A stretch of DNA of 40,018 nt, taken from NCBI GenBank assembly GCA_029247075.1, contig JAQWLX010000086.1, positions 1 to 40,018 of the forward strand. Reading direction: 5' to 3'. Shown here piece after piece: positions 8,310 to 16,122 of the stretch. The notes beneath the pieces were generated by a model. That model did not search any database. It was not told the origin of the DNA and saw only the letters and a program-made list of their open reading frames with translations. Origin of the DNA: Halieaceae bacterium. Its GTDB lineage: Bacteria > Pseudomonadota > Gammaproteobacteria > Pseudomonadales > Halieaceae. The position numbers and the translations under genes were made by a program. The stretch's first letter is position 1. The number at the start of each line of letters is the position of its first letter.

Positions 8310-8753
8310 CTAAATTATAACGGCTGGACCATACCCTTCTACAAATTCTTTTGGTAGTCGTCGAGGCTTCCCAGTACTTATTTCTATACATGCGAAGTGC
8401 ATTGCTCCACGCAATAGGGTAGCCCCATCTTCCCGAATTATCTGGAACTCTCTTTTCATAGTCAATTTTTTGTCCCAGGACACGATCCAGGTGCCTATTT
8501 TCATCTTATCGCCGACATTAGAAGCCCTTAAATATTTGTATTCACTATAGGTTATGGCCATTGCTCTATCTAATTCTTTATAGCGCCCTATATTCAATCC
8601 TAGTTGCGCAGAATGTGCCCACGCTACTTCCTGACACCAATGGACATATACTGTGTTATTAGTATGAAGGAGTTCATCGACATCATCCTCTAAGACCAAT
8701 CGATCTAGAAAGAAAGGGTCCGGGTAATCCCAATCAGGCTCTGCAATTTCCAT
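8310..8753 (-). CDS. Acyl-CoA thioesterase, 4HBT hotdog family
   Basis: This is a predicted cytoplasmic thioesterase hydrolysing acyl-CoA (substrate unknown). The 147 residues form a single hotdog domain. LHTNNTVYVHWCQEVAWAHSAQLG resembles the YbgC/FadM-type active-site helix region, normally D-x-x-G-H-x-N-N-x-x-Y. Here the usual Gly-His is replaced by Leu-His-Thr but the asparagines and tyrosine are kept. The start overlaps the stop of upstream nhaC as TAATG, implying translational coupling. No functional tie to a sodium antiporter is known to me. Confidence 0.8.
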   Translation of the reverse strand: MEIAEPDWDYPDPFFLDRLVLEDDVDELLHTNNTVYVHWCQEVAWAHSAQLGLNIGRYKELDRAMAITYSEYKYLRASNVGDKMKIGTWIVSWDKKLTMKREFQIIREDGATLLRGAMHFACIEISTGKPRRLPKEFVEGYGPAVII

Positions 8754-10234
8754 TAATTTGCGACCAAGCTAACTTCGGAGTTGGAGTCGCTAGGCTTTAG
8801 CGCTATTCCAAGGAAACCATAAGATATTGCGATTAACGGACATAACCAGTTTAAAAAGGCATATGGAGCATAACTTATTGTTGCCACTCCCAGTGTTGCT
8901 GACATATAAGCTCCACAGGTATTCCATGGAATCAATGCCGATGTCATAGTTGCTGAATCTTCAATTGTTCTTGATAGATTCAGGCTTGAAAGCCCTATTT
9001 TCTCATACTCATCTTTAAACATTCGTCCTGGTAATGAAATACCCATGTATTGATCAGCCGTTAGCGCGTTTGTTCCTACGCAAGCAATCGTGGTTGCGCT
9101 TATCAGACTGCCGGCGCTGGTGACTCCTTTAAGCGCCCGATTAATGAGGAATCTAAGTATTCCAGTAGCTTCCAAGATACCCCCAAAGCCTAAAGCCGTG
9201 ACAATTAGCCAGACCGTGTTTAGCATGGAACTCATCCCGCCTTTACTTAACAGTTTATCGAGAAATTCGTTTCCGCTATTTAATTGAAATCCGTCGAAGA
9301 GGCTTATCCAAATCCCTTTGAGTGTTGCAAGGCTGATTGAAAGCCCGGGAGAGTTAGCGAGATCAGCAGCAACATTTGATTGGAAAATTGCAGCAAAAAC
9401 AGCTCCAAATAAACTACTTATTACAATGGCTGGATATGCTGCTATGCGCTTATAAATTAAGATCAGCATAAAAATCAGTGGTAGGAGAAGATGCAAACCA
9501 ATATTAAATTCTGATCGAAGGTTTTCTTGTAAAATTCTGATATCGTCGGGAGATGTCGCGATTGACTCACTTATTATTAAAAGAATAATAAGTGTTATTG
9601 CATAGCCAGGAATTGTAGTCCACAGCATATGCTTAATATGTTCAAACAAATCTTGGCCAGCTACGGCCGATGCAAGATTGGTAGTGTCTGATAAAGGTGA
9701 AAGTTTATCGCCGAAATAGGCTCCAGATATAATTGCACCGGCAGTTATTGCTGGGGAAAGTCCAAAGCTAGTTGATATTCCCATAAGACCAATACCTAAA
9801 GTTCCAGCTACAGTCCAAGAACTACCGATACTGACCGCTACTACGGCAGAAATCAGAGAAGATGCCGCGTAAAACATACTTGGTTCAAGAATCTGTACGC
9901 CGTAATAAATCATGCTTGGCACAGTGCCGCAGAGTATCCATGTCCCTATCAAACCTCCAACAGCAAGTAGAATTAAGATTGGTGCCAGTCCTATCATAAT
10001 CCCGTTTAGAATCCCTTCCTGAAGTTGCGGCCAAGGAATCCCAATTTTTTTCCCCACTATAGCGGCAGCAAATGTGGCCATCACTAGCGCAATTTGATTT
10101 GCTCCATATGAAGAATCTGAGCCAAATAAAAAAACTGATAAACCTAAAAGAAAGATAAGTAGCGTAAGTGGAAATAGAGCAAGGGCGATACTGAGATTTC
10201 GTTCCTTTACTTCGTTATCTTGCATATGAGTCAT
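8753..10234 (-). CDS. nhaC: Na+/H+ antiporter, NhaC family
   Basis: This is an inner-membrane secondary transporter predicted to exchange sodium for protons. The 493 residues have about 11-12 hydrophobic helices. The family motif is seen in AGAIISGAYFGDKLSPLSDTTNLA (around 165-190), and a second conserved block TADQYMGISLPGRMFKDEYE lies near the C-terminus. Two nearby ATGs (MTHMQD) are possible starts. It is the first gene of a two-gene unit with the thioesterase. The family also contains tartrate/malate and other amino/organic acid exchangers, so the ion is inferred from family membership. Sodium extrusion would suit a marine or brackish organism. Confidence 0.87.
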   Translation of the reverse strand: MTHMQDNEVKERNLSIALALFPLTLLIFLLGLSVFLFGSDSSYGANQIALVMATFAAAIVGKKIGIPWPQLQEGILNGIMIGLAPILILLAVGGLIGTWILCGTVPSMIYYGVQILEPSMFYAASSLISAVVAVSIGSSWTVAGTLGIGLMGISTSFGLSPAITAGAIISGAYFGDKLSPLSDTTNLASAVAGQDLFEHIKHMLWTTIPGYAITLIILLIISESIATSPDDIRILQENLRSEFNIGLHLLLPLIFMLILIYKRIAAYPAIVISSLFGAVFAAIFQSNVAADLANSPGLSISLATLKGIWISLFDGFQLNSGNEFLDKLLSKGGMSSMLNTVWLIVTALGFGGILEATGILRFLINRALKGVTSAGSLISATTIACVGTNALTADQYMGISLPGRMFKDEYEKIGLSSLNLSRTIEDSATMTSALIPWNTCGAYMSATLGVATISYAPYAFLNWLCPLIAISYGFLGIALKPSDSNSEVSLVAN

Positions 10235-10293
10235 TGGCCTCTATTAAGAATATTTTCTATAGGAGTTGAAGGTGGCGCAAAAGCGCTAGTGTT

Positions 10294-10299
10294 ATTATA
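10294..10299 (-). promoter_or_regulatory. Candidate -10 element for nhaC
   Basis: A perfect TATAAT on the minus strand lies about 60 bases upstream of the nhaC start. No good -35 is seen at 16-18 bases. A small GCGC-AAAA-GCGC hairpin lies downstream of it in the predicted leader. Confidence 0.35.
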
Positions 10300-10361
10300 C
10301 CCCCAAGATTTTTTAAATATCTCTATTTTCTCTATCGGTTTTAACTACTAGGATTTTGTTA

Positions 10362-11246
10362 GTGATCAATAAAAATAAATCTTTCTACTATGGTTTGTCA
10401 GCGGTGTTTTTGTGGTCCACATCTGCAACTGCTATAAAACTTGCGTTGGACGTGTTAGATGTTTTTCAGCTATTGTTTTTTTCTACGTTTACCTCTGCGA
10501 TTATTCTCTGTTCTATAGTGTGCTACCAAGGAAGGCGCACACTTTTTTTTGACGTAATAAAAACTAAACTGAGTTACTTTCTTGGGATGGCAATACTTAA
10601 TCCGCTAGTTTTTTACTTTTTATTATTTTCTGCTTACGGCCGCTTGCCTGCTCAGCAAGCACAAACGATTAACTATACTTGGGCAATAACTCTGGGTTTG
10701 TTAAGTGTGCCGTTGTTGGGGCAGCGACTGGGTAAAGTAGATTTCTTGGCTATGTCTCTTGGTTACTTTGGAGTAGTGATAATTGCCACTCAAGGTAGTT
10801 TCTTGTCATTAAAATTTTCCGATGAACTGGGAGTTTTTCTTGCTCTATCCAGCACTATTGTTTGGGCCCTTTACTGGATAATTAACGCTGCTCAAAAACT
10901 GGATCCAGTAGTGGGCTTGGCGATTAATTTCATATTTGCTACTCCTTTCGCATTCGTATTAACCTTGCTATTTTCTGATTCTTTAGCTATCAACTTGGAC
11001 ACTATCTTCCCGGCCATTTATATAGGTATTTGTGAAATGGGGGTTGCTTATGTTTTTTGGATTTTTGCTCTTAGAAAAACAACTTCTATTTCCCGTGTGG
11101 GGAACTTAATCTTTCTCTCTCCGGTGCTTTCGCTGATTTTTATTGCACTCATATTAAACGAGACTATTCAATTGGCCACACTAATTGGCTTGGTGTTAAT
11201 TATTCCAGGAATATATCTACAAAACAAAAAAAGCCAAGCAAAATGA
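10362..11246 (+). CDS. EamA/DMT-family transporter
   Basis: This is a predicted inner-membrane exporter of the drug/metabolite transporter superfamily, with unknown substrate (members export amino acids, nucleosides or other metabolites). It has ten hydrophobic helices arranged as two EamA repeats, the first beginning GLSAVFLWSTSATAIKLAL and the second ALSSTIVWALYWIINAA. The track starts at TTG 10356, but the TAGGA at 10349-10353 is properly spaced only for the GTG at 10362, giving MINKNKSF and 294 residues. It is divergent from nhaC and convergent with the cfa-like gene. Confidence 0.85.
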   Translation: MINKNKSFYYGLSAVFLWSTSATAIKLALDVLDVFQLLFFSTFTSAIILCSIVCYQGRRTLFFDVIKTKLSYFLGMAILNPLVFYFLLFSAYGRLPAQQAQTINYTWAITLGLLSVPLLGQRLGKVDFLAMSLGYFGVVIIATQGSFLSLKFSDELGVFLALSSTIVWALYWIINAAQKLDPVVGLAINFIFATPFAFVLTLLFSDSLAINLDTIFPAIYIGICEMGVAYVFWIFALRKTTSISRVGNLIFLSPVLSLIFIALILNETIQLATLIGLVLIIPGIYLQNKKSQAK

Positions 11247-11257
11247 AATGAGGCTTT
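11226..11257 (-). terminator. Rho-independent terminator after the cfa-like operon
   Basis: On the minus strand AAAGCC and GGCTTT pair across a 16-base loop and are followed by a run of T (GGCTTTTTTT). It lies just past the stop of the cfa-like gene. The hairpin also spans the eamA stop, so it may work both ways. The stem is short (6 bp). Confidence 0.5.
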
Positions 11258-11278
11258 AATACATTCCAAATATAACAG

Positions 11279-12568
11279 TCATGGATCAAGATGTTTAGTA
11301 TTTGGATGTTCGTTGGGTTTAAAACCAGGTTTAACTAAGCACAACTGCACAGCCCCTATAACTCGCTCTCGAAAACCACCTTCACAATAAGCGAGATAAA
11401 ATTCCCACATTCGAATAAATCTTTCGTCAAATCCCTGGCGGACGACTTCCTCTGATTTGGATAAAAATCTACCTCTCCAGATAGATAAAGTTGTTGCATA
11501 GTCATGTGCTATATCTCGTAAGTGCGTGATTTGCATATCCGTATCTCTCCCTACATGGTATGCAATTTTTCCTATTGAAGGGAGGCAGCCTCCAGGGAAA
11601 ATATATTTCTTAATGAAATCAACCGTATTGGTGGCGGCTCGATATCTTTGATCTGGGATGGTTATTGCCTGTAATACCATCTTTCCATTTGGCGTGAGTA
11701 GTCGACTGCAAGATTCAAAATATTTCCCGAAAAACTGGTCACCTACTGCTTCTATCATCTCTATTGAAACCAGTTTATCAAACTGCCCGCTTAAGTTGCG
11801 GTAATCTTCGAGTAATACACTTATTTTTTCCTCTAAACCGTATTTCTTCACTTTCTCTAGCGCATATTTATATTGTTGTTTTGATATTGTCGTTGTTGTT
11901 ACTTGACAATTAAATTGTTGCGCAGAGTAGATGGCCATTCCACCCCAACCAGTGCCAATTTCTAATAGATGATCTTCTTCGGTTAGTTCTAGCAGTTGAC
12001 AAAGGTTGTCGAGTTTATCCTGAGACGCCTTGTCAAGATTACTCGCCCCATCAAAAAATACAGCTGACGAATACATCATTCTGTCATCTAGAAACAACTT
12101 AAAAAAATTATTACCTAGGTCGTAGTGAGCTGCTACGTTGCGTTGAGAACCTTCAACGGTATTTCTGTTAAAGAAATGTTCTATTGAGAGTCTGAGTCTG
12201 CCAGCCAGATTTTGCTGATAACGCATTTTTTCTAACATACTTAGATTCGCACTGAAAAGTTGTATGACTATTGGGAGGTTGGGGGAGTTCCAGCCTCCAT
12301 CTATATATGCTTCACCTGACGCTAATACTCCGCCACTTAAAATATTTCCATAAACGCTTCTGTCATGGATTATCACTTCTGCATTAAGATCTTTTCTTTG
12401 TTTGTCTTTGCCTAAAGTGATTTTCCCATAATCATCTTCTATAGTTAAAATCCCAACTGAAATTTTATTAAATAGTCTTAACAAAATGCTTCGGCTTAGC
12501 GATTTTTTTCTATCAGATAGTTGATTCATACCTAATAAATTAAGTAGTGAGATAATACCTTTAGTCAT
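11279..12568 (-). CDS. cfa: Cyclopropane-fatty-acyl-phospholipid synthase-like methyltransferase
   Basis: This is a predicted SAM-dependent enzyme acting on unsaturated acyl chains of membrane phospholipids, giving cyclopropane or methylated fatty acids. It has 429 residues: an N-terminal lipid-binding part, VAAHYDLGNNFFKLFLD and RMMYSSAVF (about 145-171), the SAM motif LLEIGTGWGG (201-210), KLVSIEMIEAVG, and C-terminal EGGFRERVIGAVQLCLVKP. The family includes Cfa and the UfaM methylase of furan-fatty-acid synthesis, and sequence inspection alone does not separate them. It is the last gene of the FAD-oxidoreductase/DUF1365/cfa operon; its ATG directly follows the DUF1365 stop (TAA-ATG). It is presumably controlled by the ECF sigma factor encoded divergently. 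Confidence 0.88.
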   Translation of the reverse strand: MTKGIISLLNLLGMNQLSDRKKSLSRSILLRLFNKISVGILTIEDDYGKITLGKDKQRKDLNAEVIIHDRSVYGNILSGGVLASGEAYIDGGWNSPNLPIVIQLFSANLSMLEKMRYQQNLAGRLRLSIEHFFNRNTVEGSQRNVAAHYDLGNNFFKLFLDDRMMYSSAVFFDGASNLDKASQDKLDNLCQLLELTEEDHLLEIGTGWGGMAIYSAQQFNCQVTTTTISKQQYKYALEKVKKYGLEEKISVLLEDYRNLSGQFDKLVSIEMIEAVGDQFFGKYFESCSRLLTPNGKMVLQAITIPDQRYRAATNTVDFIKKYIFPGGCLPSIGKIAYHVGRDTDMQITHLRDIAHDYATTLSIWRGRFLSKSEEVVRQGFDERFIRMWEFYLAYCEGGFRERVIGAVQLCLVKPGFKPNEHPNTKHLDP

Positions 12569-13324
12569 TTAATGCCTCGGAGAATTTCTTTTAGGATGAG
12601 AATGAAGTGGCGTACCCTTGACAAATAATTTGAGCGCTTCCCAATAGATAGCCGCTCCTATATTGATGGTCATGAGCGGATATCGAATCAGGTGTAGATT
12701 TAATGACCATGCATTTAAGGCTCTCGCTTTTAGAGCTAGGCTGGCATCGAAGATCAATCGATCATCCTGATAATTTTTTAAGTGGACTATTAATCTTGAT
12801 CCTGGTGCATTGCTGCGCCAGTGATACTGCATGTCCATTGGGTTGAAAGGAGACACATGAAGCGATTTTTCAAATTCTGTTTTTAACCAAGTGTCAGTCC
12901 CAGGCCCCTCGAGGACATAGCTGTGACGTTCGTCCCAAGGGGTGTTGTTAACCTCGGCGACAATATACTGCAGTTCGGTCATTTCTCGGTTGTAGCAATA
13001 ATAAAATGCGATAGGGTTCATTTGAAAACCAAAATAGCGAAGGTTTGCGAGCAAAAAAATTGGCCCGTCATGAAGAGCCTTTGTTTCCACAAATATTCTT
13101 TGCCGCACTTCTTCGATTAGTGAGTTTTTATTATCGCCTAGGAAATCTGACCTCTTAAAATAACCTAAAGCAAAATGCCGAGCGGACCAAAGCGGAATTT
13201 TATCTAGTAAACCCGGAAGTTCCTGAAGACAAATGAAGGGCATAAAAACACGGTACGTGAAACTATGCATAGTGGGTTCGTGTCTTCGGTGACGAAGTAG
13301 GCCGGTGTATAGTTTTGACTTCAT
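12569..13324 (-). CDS. DUF1365 domain protein
   Basis: A 251-residue protein of the DUF1365 family, whose biochemical role is unknown. Recognisable features are the opening LYTGLLRHRRHEPTMHSFTYRVFM, then RYFGFQMNPIAFYYCYN and AEVNNTPWDERHSYVL in the middle. No signal peptide is seen. In many proteobacteria this family is found between an FAD-dependent oxidoreductase and a Cfa-like methyltransferase, as here, implying a joint role in fatty-acid or lipid modification. It starts 17 bases after the oxidoreductase and runs directly into the cfa-like gene. The family call is firm, the function is inferred from context. Confidence 0.87.
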   Translation of the reverse strand: MKSKLYTGLLRHRRHEPTMHSFTYRVFMPFICLQELPGLLDKIPLWSARHFALGYFKRSDFLGDNKNSLIEEVRQRIFVETKALHDGPIFLLANLRYFGFQMNPIAFYYCYNREMTELQYIVAEVNNTPWDERHSYVLEGPGTDTWLKTEFEKSLHVSPFNPMDMQYHWRSNAPGSRLIVHLKNYQDDRLIFDASLALKARALNAWSLNLHLIRYPLMTINIGAAIYWEALKLFVKGTPLHSHPKRNSPRH

Positions 13325-13341
13325 GTGTTTATATGTGGCAC

Positions 13342-14583
13342 TTATGTTAGTTCTTTGGCAATTTTAAGAGCGCTATTAACTCCATCTTCATGGAAACCAT
13401 TCCCCCAATAGGCTCCGCAGTACCAGGTATTGGAAACGCCATTTATAGAAGCCCAATGTTTTTGGGCTGAGCAGGCCTTGAATGAGAATACTGGGTGTTG
13501 GTATTCGAATTTCCCCAGAATCTTACGCGCGTTTATTGAGTTGGAATCATTCAGAGTGATACAGAATGTCTCGGGAGCAGAGATTCCTTGAAGAATGTTC
13601 ATATTGTATGTGACTGTTGCCCTGTAATTATTCGATCTCAATCTATAGTTCCAGCTACTCCAGACTTTAGGATTTTTCGGTAATAGTTGAGTGTCAGTAT
13701 GTAAGATAACCTCATTAACCTGATAGGGTATGGCTCCTAAAATTTGCTTCTCTTCTTCGAGTGGATCCTCGAGAATTTTTAGGGCTTGATCAGAGTGAGT
13801 TGCTATGACGACCTGGTCAAAAAAATAAGTCTGTCCCCTTTCTACTTGAACACGAACTTTATTCTTTTCTTGTCGTGATATTGATGTTACTCGACAATTC
13901 GTAAGAATATTGTCTCTAAATCTCGAGGTTAGAGGAGCAAGGTATTCTCGAGAACCTCCTTCAATTACATGCCATTGAGGTCTATTTCGAATAGAGAGCA
14001 ATCCGTGATTATGAAAAAACGAAACAAAGAAAATAGCAGGGAAATCCAATACGTTATCCCAGTCTGCAGACCAGATTGCCGATCCCATGGCAATCAGATA
14101 TTTATCTACAAAAATTTTGCTATAGCTGTTTCTTAATAGGTAGCAGCCAAGTTTTTCTGAAGGGTCTATGTTGTTTGTTTTTAGATCGTTTGTGGCTTGT
14201 TTATTAAAACGAATAATGTCTCTAAGCATCGTCAAGAAAGACCAGGAAAATATATTTTGGCGTTGAGCAAAAATCGCATCTAGATTCTTGCCGGCATATT
14301 CAATACCTGTTTCTAGATCGCTTAAAGAAAAACCCATAGAGGTGTTTTTTTTTGCAATACCTAGCTCTTCTATTAATTTAACAAAATTTGGATAATTCCT
14401 ATCATTAAAGACAATGAAGCCTGTATCAATTTGGTAGGTCTTATCATCCAGTTGAACGTCACATGTCGCCGTGTGTCCACCAATTCTTCTCTCGGATTCA
14501 AAAACAGTTACTTCATGGCTCTTTTCGAGAAAGTAGGCACAGGAAAGACCTGAGATGCCTGAACCCACAATTCCTATTTTCAT
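13342..14583 (-). CDS. FAD-dependent oxidoreductase (amine-oxidase-like)
   Basis: This is a predicted flavoprotein. The N-terminus MKIGIVGSGISGLSCAYFL is a classic Rossmann dinucleotide fold (GxGxxG at 7-12), followed by the FAD-ribose glutamate (VFESERRIGGHT) and the conserved IDTGFIVFNDRNYPNF. The C-terminal NTWYCGAYWGNGFHEDGV is the second FAD contact. Similarity is to amine-oxidase or desaturase-like NAD(P)/FAD proteins; the substrate is probably a fatty acyl chain, from context. The track start (TTG, 14598) is replaced by the ATG at 14583, which fits the Rossmann start and has AAGGG upstream. It is the first gene of the lipid-modification operon and has a promoter of the same type as the divergent sigma gene. 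Confidence 0.86.
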   Translation of the reverse strand: MKIGIVGSGISGLSCAYFLEKSHEVTVFESERRIGGHTATCDVQLDDKTYQIDTGFIVFNDRNYPNFVKLIEELGIAKKNTSMGFSLSDLETGIEYAGKNLDAIFAQRQNIFSWSFLTMLRDIIRFNKQATNDLKTNNIDPSEKLGCYLLRNSYSKIFVDKYLIAMGSAIWSADWDNVLDFPAIFFVSFFHNHGLLSIRNRPQWHVIEGGSREYLAPLTSRFRDNILTNCRVTSISRQEKNKVRVQVERGQTYFFDQVVIATHSDQALKILEDPLEEEKQILGAIPYQVNEVILHTDTQLLPKNPKVWSSWNYRLRSNNYRATVTYNMNILQGISAPETFCITLNDSNSINARKILGKFEYQHPVFSFKACSAQKHWASINGVSNTWYCGAYWGNGFHEDGVNSALKIAKELT

Positions 14584-14626
14584 AGCACCCTTGGCCAAAA
14601 TATTTTACTTTATCTAACTTACCGTG

Positions 14627-14653
14627 TTACGAATTATAGCTTTTTTTGGATCA
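14627..14653 (-). promoter_or_regulatory. ECF sigma promoter of the FAD/DUF1365/cfa operon
   Basis: On the minus strand TGATCC is followed by 16 bases and CGTAA. The same hexamer, spacing and -10 occur in the promoter facing the sigma gene, so one sigma factor probably reads both. TGATCC is the -35 known for ChrR-partnered sigma factors. The leader to the ATG is about 35-40 bases. Confidence 0.75.
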
Positions 14654-14672
14654 ACCTTTTAAAAACTTAAGA

Positions 14673-14686
14673 GGATCATATGATCC
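14673..14686. repeat. Palindrome GGATCATATGATCC overlapping the sigma promoter
   Basis: This is a perfect 14-base palindrome made of two opposed TGATCC hexamers. The plus-strand copy is the -35 of the sigma-gene promoter. The minus-strand copy has no CGTAA 16 bases on, so it is unlikely to be a promoter by itself. It may be an operator or chance. Confidence 0.5.
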
Positions 14687-14707
14687 GAAAGAGGAAAAAG
14701 TTCGTAA
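14681..14707 (+). promoter_or_regulatory. ECF sigma promoter of the sigma factor-chrR operon
   Basis: TGATCC (14681-14686), a 16-base spacer and CGTAA (14703-14707) mirror the divergent promoter exactly. It lies about 50 bases before the sigma-gene ATG, which suggests positive autoregulation, as known for RpoE-ChrR. Confidence 0.75.
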
Positions 14708-14759
14708 ATGCAGGAAGTCACCATACTTGGTAAACTATTAACACACACAGAGTGGACTT

Positions 14760-15350
14760 ATGGCAGTGCCAGATTCAAAAAAGACCGAAGATCAAAAGGA
14801 CTGGGATGCATGTCTCGCGTCGATAGCTGTCTCCAATTCAGAGGCATTTGCGGATTTTTTCAATCACTTCGCCCCGTTAATTAAGTCATTTGCTTTTTCA
14901 GGGTCTTCTATGTCTGCAATCCATGCCGATGAATTGGTTCAGGAAGTCATGATTAAAGTTTGGCAAAAAGCAGCAGCATTTGATCCTAAGAAAGCCTCAG
15001 CAACCACTTGGTTATATGCGGTCGCTAGAAACTGCAGAACTGATCTCTACAGGAAGCTTCGAAAATTTGATACGCCCCTAACTGCAGAAGATTTGATGAT
15101 AGAGGAAGAGTCGCAAGAAGCGTTTGATCTCTTACAAATAAAGCGGAATGCTGAAACTATTCGAGAAAAGCTACAAGCCTTACCGAATGAGCAAAGACAG
15201 GTTATCGCAAAAATCTACATGGAAGGAAAATCTCACTCAGAAGTTTCCGCTGAATTAGACCTGCCATTGGGTACCGTTAAATCGAGAGTGCGCCTAGCGA
15301 TTAATAAGCTCGGTGTTCAGTTGGCACCTACGGGAGATTCGCATGATTAA
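14760..15350 (+). CDS. ECF sigma factor, RpoE/ChrR (ECF11) type
   Basis: This is an alternative sigma factor that directs RNA polymerase to stress promoters. The 196 residues have sigma region 2 (DELVQEVMIKVWQKAAAFDPKKA, ATTWLYAVARNCRTDLYRK, about 60-100) and sigma region 4 (ALPNEQRQVIAKIYMEGKSH, LPLGTVKSRVRLAINKL, about 140-185) and lack regions 1.1 and 3, as usual for ECF factors. Its immediate partner is a zinc ChrR-type anti-sigma that overlaps it by 8 bases, placing it with the Rhodobacter RpoE singlet-oxygen group rather than E. coli RpoE. A TGATCC-N16-CGTAA element upstream implies that it activates its own gene and the divergent lipid operon. Confidence 0.92.
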   Translation: MAVPDSKKTEDQKDWDACLASIAVSNSEAFADFFNHFAPLIKSFAFSGSSMSAIHADELVQEVMIKVWQKAAAFDPKKASATTWLYAVARNCRTDLYRKLRKFDTPLTAEDLMIEEESQEAFDLLQIKRNAETIREKLQALPNEQRQVIAKIYMEGKSHSEVSAELDLPLGTVKSRVRLAINKLGVQLAPTGDSHD

Positions 15351-15996
15351 GCATCATCCAGATGTTAATTTGTTGGTGGATTATGTGTCGGGAAATATTT
15401 CCCCTGCGAAGGCCGGATGCATTTCTACTCATAATAGCTATTGTGGTATTTGCCGAAAAACCACCTTCCAGTTGGAGACTTTGGGCGCAGAGTTATTAAA
15501 AGATTTAGAGTCACCACCAGTCCATAATTCGACCTTCGATTCAGTGTTAGCTAGATTAGAAAATTCACCCCAAGGCCAGAGTGAATCGTTGAATTGCAAG
15601 CAAGAGTCGTTTCCTCTTGTATTAAAGAAGTTAATGAGTAAAGAGTTTGAAGATCTTGAGTGGAGGAAGGTGACTAGTGCGTTATCTGTAAGTCGGTTAC
15701 ATACAGGTGACTTGAAACATGAATGTGCGCTATACCAAATAGCCGCTGGAGGAAAGATACCTGAACACGATCATAAAGGTGTCGAGATGACTGTTGTCAT
15801 TAGCGGAGGATTTTCCGATAGGCAGGGTGTGTATCATAAGGGAGATTTCATTTTTCGTGAAAAAGATCAGATTCACGCGCCAACAGCATTAGAATCAGAA
15901 GATTGTATTTGTTTGGCTGTTTCTGACGCTCCCCTGCGTTTTACAGATTGGAGATATCGCTGGATGAATCCCTTTCTTCGTTTTAGTGCAGGTTAG
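15343..15996 (+). CDS. chrR: ChrR-type zinc anti-sigma factor with cupin domain
   Basis: This protein would hold the ECF sigma factor inactive until singlet oxygen or related oxidants release it. The track start (15313) is replaced by the ATG at 15343 with GGGAG upstream, giving 217 residues and an 8-base overlap with the sigma gene. The N-terminal zinc anti-sigma motif is His5-X24-His30-X3-Cys34-X2-Cys37. The C-terminal cupin has His142-X-His144-X3-Glu148 and His178. Both metal sites have the same spacing as Rhodobacter sphaeroides ChrR, shifted by one residue. It is soluble with no membrane helix. Its Cys85 and Cys128 are not part of these sites. Confidence 0.92.
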   Translation: MIKHHPDVNLLVDYVSGNISPAKAGCISTHNSYCGICRKTTFQLETLGAELLKDLESPPVHNSTFDSVLARLENSPQGQSESLNCKQESFPLVLKKLMSKEFEDLEWRKVTSALSVSRLHTGDLKHECALYQIAAGGKIPEHDHKGVEMTVVISGGFSDRQGVYHKGDFIFREKDQIHAPTALESEDCICLAVSDAPLRFTDWRYRWMNPFLRFSAG

Positions 15997-16010
15997 AAAC
16001 GCTTTTTTTT
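15979..16010 (+). terminator. Possible terminator after chrR
   Basis: CGTTT and AAACG can pair across the chrR stop codon, followed by C and eight T. The stem is only 5 bp, so this is a weak candidate supported mainly by the T run. Confidence 0.35.
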
Positions 16011-16034
16011 ACGCCATTTTTGTTCTTTCAATAG

Positions 16035-16040
16035 TATAAT
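16035..16040 (+). promoter_or_regulatory. Candidate -10 for the pnt operon
   Basis: A perfect TATAAT lies 83 bases before the pntAA start. No clear -35 is seen at the right distance. The intergenic region contains no TGATCC, so the pnt genes do not look like members of the neighbouring sigma regulon. Confidence 0.35.
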
Positions 16041-16122
16041 TTTAGTCGATATTGCATTTTGTCTCCTATAAAATCCGTCTTTTTATCATCAAAACTAGAA
16101 GATATTAAGGGAATTTAGCGTT

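Noticed and set aside
14633-14638. TATAAT on the minus strand inside the ECF promoter spacer
   Set aside because: No -35 at 16-18 bases; the overlapping TGATCC-N16-CGTAA arrangement explains the region better.
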